From Tetradesmus obliquus (lineage: Eukaryota > Chlorophyta > Chlorophyceae > Sphaeropleales > Scenedesmaceae), in the NCBI GenBank assembly GCA_030272155.1, contig CP126192.1, positions 6,234,501 through 6,298,500 of the forward strand: a stretch of 64,000 nucleotides of DNA, in the 5' to 3' direction. This document shows positions 1 to 12,119 of the stretch, in pieces. A model generated the notes under the pieces. It was not told where the DNA came from and did no database searches. It saw only the letters and a list, made by a program, of their open reading frames with translations. Position numbers and translations under genes: made by a program. Position 1 is the stretch's first letter. The number at the start of each line of letters is the position of its first letter.

Positions 1-1627
1 GTTACCGCTGCCAGCTCTCACACGTGACTTGCACTGAGGGTGTCAACATGAGCTGTTCAGTGCACCAGCAAATGGCAGCAATAACAGGTAGCAGGTTTGT
101 TAGGGCTGTTGATCAAGGACTGCCATACTAAATGTTCATGGAGATGCTGACATCTTAGAACGGTAGTGAACTGGTTTATTTGCAGTCCGCCGTTGATCCC
201 TGGGCCACTGCCAGTGGAGTCACTCCACTCCACGGTGGCACTCACGTCATGCTGCTGAACATCACTGCCGGCGGCATTACCCGGTGCTCTGTTACTTCCA
301 TATACAGCAGCAACTTGTGTCGGTAACATAACAACACAGGCCATCAAAGGTGTGTGGCATGCTGCTGGTCTTGTACAAGATGGCGCTGAGCGTCTACTGT
401 GCAGCGGCTGTCTGCAAAATCACTCAGCAGCCTAGCCGATCAATGCCAACAACCGTTTGCCAACTATTGAGGCTCGGCTGTAACGCATCACCCCTTCAGC
501 CCGCCCCTCTACATGTGACATCAAAACCCCGCACAAGAACCCCAACCCCAGCCCATATAGAACACTTGAAGGTGCGCAGCTGTGCATGACCAGCGTGATT
601 CGGCATCCTGGCTTTGTCTAGAATTCGTCATTTTACAACAAGCCCGGCCAGTCAGGCTGACCCGCTGCAGCTATGCGCGCAACGAAAGACACTACACAGT
701 TCTACACGCATCAACGCAGCACCCTGCAGGAAAGCAATGGCAGGGCGTTCTTTCAAAATTGGTGCAGCAACGATGCGCTGCATCAGCAGAGCAACCTGTG
801 TGCAGCGCAGCCGGCTGTCATGGGACAGACCACTGCTATACAGGTGCACCAAAGCATCTGCTGCTTTTGCCATGCTGTCATTTGCTACTTACAACAGCGT
901 AGCATACAAGAAACGGCACACATGCACAGTGCCGTGGCATGTTTCCTGCCACAGCCACGCAAGCGTGCCAGCATGCCGCACAGCCGTGTATGACGCTCTG
1001 CAGCCGCAGCTAATAGTGTAGCCGGCGATGGCGCAATCACTACACAACCAAGCAGCAGCTGCAGCAACAACTGATGATAGGGTGAAAGCTTCTGCATGCA
1101 ACAGCCTCCTATGCTCAACATTGCACATGCTTCACACCTGGTCAAGCCACAACGCATGATGACAGCAGAGCTGTCCTTCCACAAACAACCATGTCATGTG
1201 ACAGCCTGATGCAACTAGCACGGGACCAGGTTGCACAAACAGATCCACTGCACCACTGCGCAGCGCTCTCTGCTGTCTGATATCGCAACAGCGCAAGCCA
1301 TGCAGTCCTCAGCTGCCACATGGTGCGTCATTCCCGGCAGAGCAGAGGCGTCCCCCATGCTGTGCACAACAACTCTTCGCCAGGGCACTGCTCAGACTGA
1401 TGTGCGTGTGTGCGGCTGCAGATGCTGCTGTCTCGCCTGGCTGCTTGTGACACCAGTGCACAGCCCGTGCATTGCACTCACCATTGCACAACCGCCATCA
1501 GCTCTGCTGACAAGCTCACTGAAATACTCCCAGTAGCAGTTGCTGCACGCCGCCAGGCAATCACACGCCAGCACAACTGCCGCTGCAGCGCAACTCACGC
1601 AACCGGGCTGCCAGCTCACATGCCAGC
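1..1627. other. No supported gene; probable accA 3' flank
   Basis: I see no reading frame here with family similarity or a coherent exon chain. The open frames on both strands are short, Cys/His/Ala-rich and mutually overlapping, as expected of CTG-rich non-coding DNA. The part nearest 1628 is downstream of accA on the minus strand and probably contains its 3' UTR. TTACA (minus-strand TGTAA) occurs near 888 and near 632 and could be polyadenylation signals, but this is only a word match. Confidence 0.5.
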
Positions 1628-4600
1628 TCAGACTGCAGCTTCCTGCTTGGCTGCTGCAGCGGGCGCTGGCGCTGTGCTTCTGCTGCCGGCTGCTGCCTGC
1701 TTGCGCCTGCGCGCCTCCACCATGGACACCGCCATCTCCATCACGCCAGACCTGCGGCAGCAGCAGCAGGAGCAGCAGCAGCATTAAGCCTCAGTCAGAG
1801 TTTGAAGCCCACTGCGCCGTCCGTTTCCAATCTGTGGGTCGCGCGCTGCCGCCTGTTGCCGCAGCGCACAACACAGTAGCCCACACAACAGCAAACAGCG
1901 AGCTAGCTATACACACATGCGCATGCAGGCACGCAATGCTTGCTGGCTTGACAGTCGCTCGTACAAGTGCATTCACAACAATCTGACATCAAGCAGATCG
2001 CTGCCACACTGCGCCACCCACCTGCCCAGGCCTGGCGGCTGCACCGGCTTGTTGGTCCAGTCAGCCTTCTCCACCAGGGTGGCATCCCATGCCTCGTCAG
2101 CGTTCACGCTGCTCTCAATGTAGGCGGCCTCCGCCTCGTTGAGCGCCCAGGTGCCTGCATCAGTCTGCACGCCGGCTGCGCTGGCGCGCTCGCTGCGCAC
2201 GTTGCGCCAGTCTGCGCCGCGCACCACCCACTCCTCAAACTGGCCCAGCTTGCGGAACTTCTGGTACCTGTGCGGTGGAGCCAGCATGCATGTTTTGCAG
2301 TGATGTTCAAGCACTCTGCGGCCACACGCTACACACCAAGAGACTGTGCAGCGTCAGGTCCCAGGGAATGGAGCATCACACAGCATGCAGGTTGCACCCC
2401 GACGCATCAGTTATGAGCGGACGCTCCGCGTAGCATAACAAAGCGTCCAAATGACAACCACGAACAGCATGCAGGCTTCGAAACTGTGCTCTGTGTCCCG
2501 CTGCGTGTGTTGCTGTCTGTCCCGCTGCGTGTGTTGCTGCGTGTCCCTCACCTGTCCAGCTGGATCTCGCGCTCGCTCATGGGCTCGTAGTGCCTGAATG
2601 TGCTGAGGATGGCGGCCTTGATGGCAGGGAAGGCGGCCACGGGGTCGGAATGCGCCCCACCCAGCGGCTCAGGAATGACCTCATCCATAACCTCCAGCCG
2701 CACCAGCTGGTCAGCAGTGATGCGCAGCGCCTCAGTGGCCTGCAGAGAAATTGTGAAAGTGTCCAATTGTCAATGGACAATGCGCGGTGAGCAGGAAGTG
2801 ACCTCGTCCATGACCTCCAGCTGCACCAGCTCGCTTGCGGTGATTGCGCAGCGCCTCAATGGCCTGCATGTGGCCGCAGCACGTGTGCGGAATGCTGAAC
2901 ATTGACATGTGACAATGTGTGTGCAGGATTCACTGGTAGCTGATGGCTGGTTGTGCGGGGTGCTTGTGGTGTGAGATGTGGTGCGAGGTGGCATGCTCAT
3001 TAGCCAGCTAGACGCCGCAATGTGCAGCCCTTTGCCCAAGGCACGTGCTGCGAGCTGCATGCAGATGACTGGATGCGGCTGAGCGGATGCTGCACTGCGC
3101 TGCTTGTTGTGTGCGCTGTCATCCGTGCATTGGCAACAACAGCTGCCGTTGCCATTGCTGCCTGCTAGACGCACCTGGTTGCTGGCTGAGCGGCTCTTCC
3201 ACAGGATGGCTGCGCACGCCTCTGGGCTGGCCACGTAGTACACGCTGTTCTCCATGATCAGGTTCTTGTTGGCGCAGCCGATGGCCAGTGCGCCGCCCGA
3301 ACCGCCCTCGCCGATCACCACGCTGATGACAGGCACGCGCAGGCCAAACATCTCACGCAGGTTGTACGCGATGGCCTCGCCCTGCACATGCAGCATGCAT
3401 CACGTTCAGGTGTTGAGCTGTGCGTGCTGGCGGTTTCAAGACCACGGCACAGCATGCTGCTGAAAGCGAGCCCATGCAGTGCTGTAGGTCTGCAGGCAGC
3501 CCAAACTTGCAACGGGTGCTGCCGCAAGCTCCAGTGCCGCTGCAGCTGCCTGTCAAAAACTGCTGACAGCAGCACAGCTGCACAAAGTAATCACTGTACT
3601 GCTGCTGCTGCTGCTGCTGTCTCACCTGGCCCAGCTCCTCTGCTGTCTTGCCGGCATACGCGCCAGGCGTGTCCACAAAGGTGACGATGGGCAGCCCAAA
3701 CTTGTTGGCGTGGCGCATGAAGCGCATGGCCTTGCGGTAGCCGTTGGGCTGCGGCATGCCAAAGTTGCGGCGAATGTTCTCCTGCAGGGGCAACAGTGGC
3801 AAGACAGCGATTGCTGACGTGAGGCAGTGCTCCCCAATGTCTCATCGCAGCAGTGCGGCGCAAGAACGATGCAGATGTTGCTGTGGCGTAGATAGTGACA
3901 GACTCGAGATGGTATGTGCAACATGGCGCCCAGCAGCGACGAGCAGCAACGCCAAGATGTGCAGCACTGGCAAGGTTGCACCTGTCAGAGCGGCTGCTGC
4001 AGAACAACCATAGATACGCATGCACCGCGCCCGAATAGCAGCTAAACAATGGCAAAACCCTTCCTGCAAGGTGCTGAGATCACGCCGCTCACAAGCCACA
4101 GCTGTGCACAGTCGGTGGCCAGTGCCGCTAGCACGTCAGCACAACCTGTAACATCGACTTTCATGCATGCGCTGGTTCAGCATGCGTGCGACCAACTGCC
4201 AATGTGTGCTCGGCTACTCCTGCAAACATTTGCATCAGCAGCAGCACATGCACCCACCTTGGTGTTGCGGCCCTTCTGGTGGCCAATGAACATGAAGCTC
4301 ACGCCATCCATGCTGCCGATGCCACACACGATCGCCGGGTCATCCAGGCCTGCCCTGTCGCCGTGCAGCTCCACAAACTTGTCTGTGATGTTGAGGATGA
4401 TGTCCAGGCAGGTGGGCCTGTTGGGGTGGCGGGCCACCTGCAGGCGCTGCGTGGGCGTGAGCCGGCTGTATGTCTCCTTGCGAAGCTGCAGGACACACAG
4501 GCAACAGACGAGGGTCAGACAGAGAGAATGGCAACAGCATGATGGAAAGGAGGTGACAGGCATGCGTGGGCGTGCGCCGGCTGTACGTCTCCCTGCGCAG

Positions 4601-5562
4601 CTGCTGGAAGACAAGTTGCAGGAAAGATAGGTGCAGCAAGATGCAGAGCTCAGGCGCAGAGGGTTGGGTGAACAGCATGACGACAGCATGATAGCGACAG
4701 CATGAGACATGAGATTCAACATATGTTTGTGCTACTGGCATGTCACCGACGCTCAGAAGGATCTGCATGTGAGCATTAGCAGTCGCTCCATGTGCATGTT
4801 CACACCTGGGCTGGCAGGTCTGGCAGTTGACAACGCATGCTGCACACTTTAAACGGCACGCGCCCCCAGAGCATGCAGCACAGCTGCAGTATCTACTAAC
4901 ACAGGCTTCCGTGCAGCAGTTGCTGAGCTGCGTAAGCAGCATGCTGACATGCATGTGCTGCAGCAGCGCGCACAACTGACAGATAGCCTGATGAGGCCGC
5001 TGCGGCCATGCTGCCTGCTGGAGTCCAATGCTGGCCTGACAGCAGTGCCAAAGTACAGCACATGTTCCCAGCTTCCAATGTGTAGCTTATAAGGCACGCT
5101 GCATCAGCCATGCAGCGGTCCCGGACTGGTGCCCAAACAAAACGCACCTGCTGTGCGCGTGACTCCAGCTCTCCTATCTGGCTGCTGACATCAACGCCGT
5201 TTTCCTCTGCTACTTTGCGGACCTGCAGTATCAGAGCATGCGTGCAGCGCCTGTGAGCGTCGCGCGCAACATAACGCTTGCCCAGTCTGTACTTGCTGGC
5301 GGGCCCCCACCTCCTTGATCCGCTTGTCCAGCTCCAACAGCGGCTTCTCAAAATCTAGTGTCGTGATGTTCTGGGCCCTGTCTGTTGCAGGGCCAAAGCG
5401 CGACAGGATGGTCTCCAGCCATTCCCTGCCCACTTCAGCACTCCGCTGTGCCGCATTCTTGGCAGAGAACACGCTGCACCGCACTGGGTTAACTGTACGC
5501 CTAGAAACAGATGCAGATCGCACGCCCCCCGCCCGCTTGGTGAGGCCATGTGCGAGAGCCAT
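1628..5562 (-). CDS. accA: Acetyl-CoA carboxylase carboxyltransferase alpha subunit, plastid type
   Basis: AccA is the alpha half of the carboxyltransferase that moves CO2 from carboxybiotin to acetyl-CoA, giving malonyl-CoA in the plastid. I assemble eight exons, in transcript order 5562-5311, 5222-5148, 4485-4258, 3781-3626, 3381-3175, 2739-2552, 2267-2022 and 1751-1628, all GT-AG and in phase, for about 491 aa. The first ~40 residues are Arg/Ser/Ala-rich like a transit peptide. Family motifs follow: [42 protein letters not shown], the oxyanion loop [12 protein letters not shown], and [19 protein letters not shown]. The last exon (ending KQEAAV) is inferred from a CAG/GTGGGT donor at 2022 and an in-phase acceptor at 1751. 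Without it the frame reads through to a stop at 1973. In plants the partner beta subunit is plastid-encoded; it is not in this window. Two introns hold decayed copies of the following exon's start. Confidence 0.95.
2681..2926 (-). repeat. Degenerate ~123-bp tandem duplication across an accA 3' splice site
   Basis: Bases 2681-2744 are the start of the accA exon reading [20 protein letters not shown] plus its acceptor. They recur at about 2804-2866 with scattered substitutions and a one-base insertion that breaks the frame. Flanking intron words (such as the GACAATG segment) also repeat, so the unit is about 123 bp. The copy lies upstream of the real exon in transcript order and is a pseudo-exon. 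Confidence 0.8.
4430..4665 (-). repeat. Degenerate ~118-bp tandem duplication across another accA 3' splice site
   Basis: The exon start [13 protein letters not shown] (4441-4485) and its CTGCAG acceptor reappear at about 4560-4607, reading [13 protein letters not shown]. Downstream intron words (AACAGCATGA) are duplicated too, giving a repeat unit near 118 bp. The copied exon start lies upstream of the true exon in transcript order and keeps an acceptor-like CAG. I take it as an old tandem duplication, not an alternative exon, because the frame soon diverges. Confidence 0.75.
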
Positions 5563-5938
5563 CTCGAGTGTGCACCGTCAGCTGCAGAGCCAATTGCCAG
5601 GATCAATGCACTCTGCAAGTCACATGACCGGCGCCAATCAAAGTAAGAGCAGCTTGCCAGGAATGCAATCACCACCAGCAAACGAAGTGTAACTGCTAAA
5701 CCTCAAGCTATCCAGGTAACCAAGGGTGAGTTGTGTTTTGCCAGCTGTTTGCATGCCACCATCGTTTAGGTTTCTTGTGTGCTAATTCGGTGACTCAGTG
5801 GTGTCTGCCAGGCATAACTTGAAGCAGAAGCGATCACAGCTTATCGAGAGCCTTGTTCCTGGCTGTCATCCTTTCCACGCTGCTTGATCGTATAATCAAC
5901 ACTGCTTGTGGCCTTTACGGCCCGCTGCTAGGCTCCTG

Positions 5939-8900
5939 ATGGCTGAGGAGCCAGCACCAGTAGAGAACGGGCATGTAGAGCAGCCAGATGCAGCAGCTAA
6001 TGGGGCAGGAAAGAAAAGCAAAGCAGAAAAGAAGAAGGAGAAGAAGCAGAAGCACAAGCAAAACAGGCAGCAACGCAGGTACTGCTGCAGCTGCTACTGC
6101 TGCCGTTGGCAGAGCGGTGAACAGCATGCCATGGCATGCAGTGGACAGCTTGTTGCTGCTTGTCTACTAACCACTCACATTGTTTGCAGGCAGCAGCAAC
6201 AGCAGCCAAAGCCTGGGGAAGCTGGCCCTGCTGCTGCCTCCACGGTGAGATGCATGGCTCACATCGCCGTTGCGTCCTGCTGTTGCTGCTGCTCTTTCTG
6301 GTGATTCGTAGCTGTGCCTGTAAGATATGCACGTCAGGTGTGTGATTGCCAGCTGCGCTCAGTGCTTCGCAACACAGCAGCCTGTACCAGCGTGTACGCC
6401 TCCCAGCATGTGCACATGTCATGCAGCGTGCACAGCAGCCATCCTTTACTTCACTGCACATGCCTTGCGTGTAACTCTGCACATGCAACATGTGATGTGC
6501 TTCACCTGCTGCTTGCAGGATGAGGAAGATATCGTGATAGAATATGTGCCTGCCCCAGCACCAGATATTGAGGGGCTGCTGCAGCAGGCAGCACCAAGCA
6601 GCAGCAAGCCAGAGCAGCAGCAAGCAGGGGAGGATGAAGAGGACGATGGGGAGCGGGGTTTTGGGGGGCTGGGGCTTGGAGCCGCACCCGGACTGGGTTT
6701 AGGGCTGGGGTTCAAGAAGGCTGAGGAGCCAGCAGAAGCAGCAGTAGATACAGAGGTACGTGTGTGGGGCAGCAGGAAGCAGCAGCAGCAGCTGTGGCTT
6801 GATTGTGGTCATTTGATTTTGAGAAAGCAGCAGATTAGTGCAGACTTTGCTTGTCCTGAATTCAGCAGCGGTGGGTAGCAGCCATGCCGGCAGCTGATGT
6901 TGGCTGTTGGTGGCATCAGCTGTGCTATGCATGGTGCAAGGAAGATTGAGCAACACTTTTCAGAGCCAGCACGCCCAGGGCGCTGTTGCGTGCGACGTGC
7001 AAGGGCTGTTGCACAGGACAGCACTGACTGCCACAAGTGCATGTTTATGACAAAAACAACTTGAACACGCACCATGTGCGTGCACTGTGGTGCCTGGTAG
7101 CAATGGCGGGCACATGGAGCTAGTGCTGCATTGCGCCCCAGCACTTGCAGCAGTGTCAGCGCACAGTCTGTCACCTTGTGCTCCTCCTGTGATCTTACCC
7201 CATGCTACACAGACTTTGTTGCCATGGCTCGGCACAACCAAACACATTGCCGACATGGCAGTTGTGCACGATGCTGCATGTGACACCTCTGTCTTCTCTT
7301 GCGCGTGCGCTCACCTCTTTTTGGCTGCTGCTGCTGCTGCTGTTGGTATCTGCAGGAGGTGATGGCGCAGTTTAAGCGTGTGCTTGAGCGCTTCATGCCG
7401 CAGGACGAGCAGCAGGAGGGCGACGCAGCAGCAGCAGATGGCGAGGCGGGCGCAGAAGCGCCGGCCACAGCGGAAGCAGCAGGGCCGGCGCACAGCGATG
7501 CAGACAGCGATGAGGAGGGTGAGTGGCTGGCAGCAGTTGTGGTGTGCCAGCACATGGGTGGTGACGGCAGCAGGGGGGTGACGTGACGTCTTTTTGCAGC
7601 TGGAAGAGAGCGCAGCAGTGCCGAAAGCGATGAGGGATTCTGGCATGTGGCGGATGGCACATGCAGTGCAACTGCAGCAGTGTTGCAAAGGCGTGGCAGC
7701 CGTCATCAACTCTCAAGGCGTGTACAGAGAAGCATCGTACACGCGCCCTCAGCATAGCACCACCAGCAGCAGCAGCAGCAGCCTCAGGGAATCACTGCTT
7801 TGTTGTTGTACTGAGGCTGCCGTGTTAAGCTGCCCTGATTGCACGTGGGTGGTTGTCAGCGGCAACGGCATCAAGTGTACTGCTGCTGCTGCTGCTGCTG
7901 CTGCTGCGCGCAGGCGGCGAGGAGGGCGGCAGCAAGCTGAGCAAGAAGCAGCGCAAGCTGCTGCACCGGCTCAAGATTGCGGAGCTGAAGCAGCAGTGCT
8001 CGCGGCCTGACGTGGTGGAGGTGTGGGACGTGACAGCACCAGACCCCAACACGCTCGTGACGCTCAAGGTGCGTTATAAGCGTCATAATATCTGGTGGTG
8101 GCGTGCCCGGGGGATCCTCAAAGGATGCACAAGCAGTACTGGAAAGAAGACACAGTAGCAGTGTCGCTTCGACTTGTGCCCGCATGTCACACCGCTGTAG
8201 TGGCAGGACATGACAGCCAATGACTGTGCTACAGGATGCTCAGCTGTTGGTGATTCGCTTGCTGCACTGCATCGTGCAGTCCTGCAGCAAGTGGACTTGC
8301 CTATAAGTATGCATTGCTGGTTGCCTGTGACATGCTGTGCGGCGCATGCCTGAACACCGTGTTGCAGGCGCTGCGCAACAGTGTGACGGTGCCGCGGCAT
8401 TGGAGCCAGAAGCGCAAGTACTTGCAGGGCAAGCGCGGCATTGAGAAGCCCGCCTTCAAGCTGCCAGACTTCATCGAGGCCACAGGTGGGGCGCTGCGCT
8501 GAGCTGGCAGGGGGCAGGCAACTGCAGCAGTGACTGTACGCAGAGGTTGTTCATGCTGGCGATGCACAGCAGCAGCAGCAGCAGTGCACAGCTGCCAGCT
8601 ATCAAACAAGCTGCATAAGGTTGACATGCAGCAGTAGGAAGCGCGGTGTGTGGGTGCGTTCGCATGCGCAGCTCTGCACATGCGCACAAGGACACTACTG
8701 CACATGCCCCATCACCAAGCCTGCTGTGGTACCACAGAAGACGGGTCTTCCACTCACAATCTCACCAACTCTCTCGCCGCGCAGGCATCACTGAGATGCG
8801 CAACGCGTACATGGAGAAGGAGGAGGCCAAGAAGCTCAAGCAGAAGCAGCGCGACCGCATGAGCGCCAAGACGGGCAAGATGGACATCGCGTACGAGGTG

Positions 8901-10489
8901 GGGATGTATGATTTGCTGCTGCCTGCTGTCCTCGCAGCTGAATGCATGAGCAGTGCAACCGCTGTGCGGCAGGGGTTATCTAGTGGGCGGGGGGATTGTT
9001 GATGTGCTGCTGGCCCAGGGAGGCTGTGTGTTGTGCGGCTGGCCCTGCGCCGTCACTGAGTGTGCAATGGCAGTGCAGCCGCTGTGTTCAGTCAGTGCGT
9101 GTGCAGTACCAGTAGGTTGTCCCTGACTTCTCCGCGGCATGCACGCCTAGCAGCACCTCGCCCCGCATGTCCGCCTGCTGTGTCGCTCAGCCTGGCTGGC
9201 ACTCCCCCTGCCCACCCTTATGCCTGTGTGTTCTTCCCATGATCATTTGTCAACCGCCAAGCACGTCATCGCTCACAAGTTGTATGCGATCACCACTTGA
9301 TGCGCCGCTCCCCCTCACTTGCGCAGGTGCTGTATGACGCGTTCTTCAAGCACCAGCGCAAGCCGCGCCTGTCAGGCCTGGGTGAGCTGTACTACGAGGG
9401 CCGCGAGTATGAGGCGCGTCTGGAGCACCTGCGGCCGGGCGTGCTGAGCCCTGAGCTGCGCGAGGCGCTAGGCATGAGCGAGCCCGCCAGCCCACCCCCC
9501 TGGCTGGTCAACATGCAGGTGGGCATGGGGACCTGAGCGGCAGCATTGGTTTATTGATACATACATCGCACTTGACATATGTTGATCTGCATGATGTGGC
9601 CTCGCAAATGTGTGCTCTTCGGACATGTTTTCCAAACGTGTTGTTGGACTTCCTTTGTCATGCGTCTGTGTTTGCTCCTGCTGCATTGCTATGGCCCGAC
9701 CTGAAAATCCCCGGCTCGCCTGCCCATCTCGCCCAGCTCTTACCTGCCCCTTCTAACCCACCTGTCCCCCTCTGTCTTTCTGTAACTGCAGCGCTACGGC
9801 CCGCCGCCCTCCTACCCCAACCTGAAGATCCCCGGGCTCAACGCACCCATCCCCCCTGGCGCAAGCTTCGGCTACCACGCTGGCGGCTGGGGCAAGCCGC
9901 CTGTGGACGCGGCCGGCAACCCCATCTATGGCGACGTGTTTGGCCTGGCGCAGGTGGGCGGTGTGCACGTGCAGACGACGCACCTGCACCTGTAGTGATG
10001 TGATTGGGCGGTGTGCACGTGCAGACGACGCACCTGCACCTGTAGTGATGTGATTGGGCGGTGTGCACGTGCAGACGACGCACCTGCACCTGTAGTGATG
10101 TGATTGGGCGGTGTGCACGTGCAGACGACGCACCTGCACCTGTAGTGATGTGATTGGGCGGTGTGCACGTGCAGACGACGCACCTGCACCTGTAGTGATG
10201 TGATTGGGCGGTGTGCACGTGCAGACGATGCACCTGCACCTGTAGTGATGTGATTGGGCTCGCGCAGGGCGGGTGAGTCAGCGCGCGCTGGGCACATATG
10301 CATGCTGGCAGCTGAGGCCGCCCGTTGTGTGTGGTGGAAGTCTGTCGTCCTGCTTTCTGTGGGATGCAGCTGTGTAGTGCTGTACAGGATGTGCAGGGGT
10401 TTGCTCTCGCAAGAGGACTGCTGCCGGCTGCTGCGGCTTCACCTCACCCTTAGTTGGCCCGCTGCCGCTGCTGCTGCTGCTTCTGCCGC

Positions 10490-10520
<31 letters not shown>

Positions 10521-12119
10521 AGGACGACGGCGAGTCTGATGCTGAGGTGGACAAGGGCGGGCGCTGGGGCGAGCTGGAGGAGTACGAGGAGGAGGAGAGC
10601 AGCGAGGAGGAGGAGGAGGAGGAGGCAGACGAGGAGGAGGGTGAGCGGGCCTGATGCTGCCGGGCTGAAGGGCTTTTTGTCTTGCTGTGGCAGCTGCATG
10701 TGCTGCTTATGCCCGCTGCAACCAAGCCATGCTCAACAGCTTCTGCAGTATGTGTCATCACCACCACCACCACCATCATCATCTTCATTGTCAGTGCTCT
10801 CATCTGCCTACTACGCATATGACTTGAAGTCCTTGTATATTTTTCTTGGCATGTGCATGACAATGCCTGACATCCTCTTCGGCTGCTGCTGCTGCTGCCA
10901 GGCATGCCTGACGAGGGTGACATCATGGCAGGCATCGCCACTGACGCCACGGGCATCGCCACGGGCATCAGCAGCCTGCAGAGCGGCCTGGAGACCCCAG
11001 ATGTGGCACTCAACCTGCGCAAGCAGGGGGACAGCGTGGTGAGCGGCGCGTCCCTCATGGCTTATAACTAGCAGCAGCAGTGTGACTGAAGTAGGGCTTG
11101 GCGAGTTGCTGGCGTGCTCTTGTTTCAGCTGCTGATGACACGCTGCCACGCCTGACAGCTCTTGCCGCTACTGGCGTCCTGCAGCGTACTCAGCATCGTG
11201 ATTGTCAACCATTCTTGCTGCTGCTACGCTGCTTGTCAAATCGCTGCAACCCTGGTGGGGCGTGCAGGCTGGCACAGAGAGCGTGCAGCACCCTGCGCTG
11301 TACATGGCGCATTGCTAACTTGCTGCTGCTGTCACGCTGCTTGTTGCACTGCTGTGGCTCGTATTGCAGGCTGGCACGGAGAGCGCGCAGCACCCCGCGC
11401 TGTACACAGTGCTGGAGCAGCGCAAGGCCAGCGTGGGCACTGGGCTGCTGGGCACAGACCACACCTATGTCATCCCTGGGGCGGAGGGCGCCAAGCGCAA
11501 GTGAGTGTGGCGAGCAGCTGTCAGCACCGGTTATGTGGTTTGGGGGTGAAAAATGGTGAAGGATGCACAGACAGCAGTTGAGCAGCGGCTGAATGTGTTG
11601 GGAGCCTGCTGCAGCAGGCAGAAAAGGATGTTGGCTGGGCTTGGGTTCGCAGGATGTTGGCAAGCATTGCCAAGGTTCTTGCAGTTTCTGTGCTGTCGGG
11701 AATCTAGCCGACTACGCATCCCTTTCAACGGGGTGGTATGTGTAGTTGTGTGCGGAGCACTGCGTGAGCACGTTGCTGTATGCACGCCTTCAGCCATGTC
11801 ACCTCTTCATGCTGCTGATCAGTTTGCCTCCTGCCTTGCCTGTCCCCTCTGCGCTACCCCATCACGCAGGCCTGGCGCACCTGGCGCTGCACCTGATGTG
11901 GAGGTCACCCTATCACCGGAGGAGCTTGAAGGGCTGGACAATGAGGGCATCCGCGCACTGTATGAGGCCAAGATGGCAGCAGCGCAGCAGGCAGCCAAGG
12001 CGGAGCGCGAGGACTTCTCAGACATGGTGGCGCGCCACGCGGCCGCGCAGAAGCGCAAGATTGCGGAGAGGGCGGAGACGCGCGCAGCGAAGAAGCAGAA
12101 GGACAACTTCAAGTTCTGA
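5939..12119 (+). CDS. SF3B2: Splicing factor 3B subunit 2 (SF3b145/CUS1 family)
   Basis: This subunit of the U2 snRNP SF3b complex helps hold U2 at the branch site. Thirteen exons keep phase: 5939-6078, 6190-6244, 6519-6755, 7356-7518, 7914-8068, 8368-8485, 8785-8897, 9327-9518, 9792-9953, 10523-10640, 10902-11038, 11370-11500 and 11870-12119, about 656 aa. A Lys-rich N-terminus and acidic segments precede the conserved core: RPDVVEVWDVTAPDP, VPRHWSQKRKYLQGKRGIEKP, the DUF382 region, and the PSP-type segment (RYGPPPSYPNLKIPGLNAPI, SFGYHAGGWGKPPVD, NPIYGDVFG). A Glu/Asp tract follows, then LETPD, PALYTVLEQRKASVG, REDFSDMVARHAAAQKRK and the ending KDNFKF, close to animal YKEFKF. ATG 5939 (MAEEPAP) is the first good start. 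The 9954-10522 intron holds a minisatellite and the 11039-11369 intron a duplicated exon start. Confidence 0.96.
9956..10255 (+). repeat. Minisatellite: six near-identical 50-bp units in an SF3B2 intron
   Basis: The unit begins GGGCGGTGTGCACGTGCAGA and ends GATGTGATT. It starts at 9956, 10006, 10056, 10106, 10156 and 10206 with an exact 50-base period; the only clear difference I see is a C-to-T in the sixth unit (GACGATGC). The array begins three bases inside the intron whose donor is CAG/GTGGGCGG at 9953/9954. Every unit carries the palindrome GCACGTGC. Units abut directly with no variable spacers, so this is not a CRISPR array. Confidence 0.97.
11214..11420 (+). repeat. ~103-bp tandem duplication spanning an SF3B2 3' splice site
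   Basis: The stretch from CTTGCTGCTGCTACGCTGCTTG (about 11214) through GCAGGCTGGCACAGAGAGCG to about 11315 is repeated from about 11317 to 11420, where it forms the true intron end and the first codons (AGTESAQHPALYT) of the exon at 11370. The upstream copy keeps a CAG acceptor and the same frame (AGTESVQHPALYM), then hits TAA after a few codons. Confidence 0.85.

Noticed and set aside
7600-7640. Possible extra SF3B2 exon reading AGRERSSAESDE
   Set aside because: It follows a good acceptor in phase, but no GT donor occurs at its end, and splicing 7518 to 7914 already gives correct phase.
9956-10255. Regular 50-bp repeats as a CRISPR array
   Set aside because: Units abut with no unique spacers and the DNA is eukaryotic; it is a minisatellite.
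10254-11042. 262-codon plus-strand frame over SF3B2
   Set aside because: It crosses two SF3B2 introns and reads CTG repeats as polyCys/Leu; the SF3B2 exons there are in another frame and match the family.
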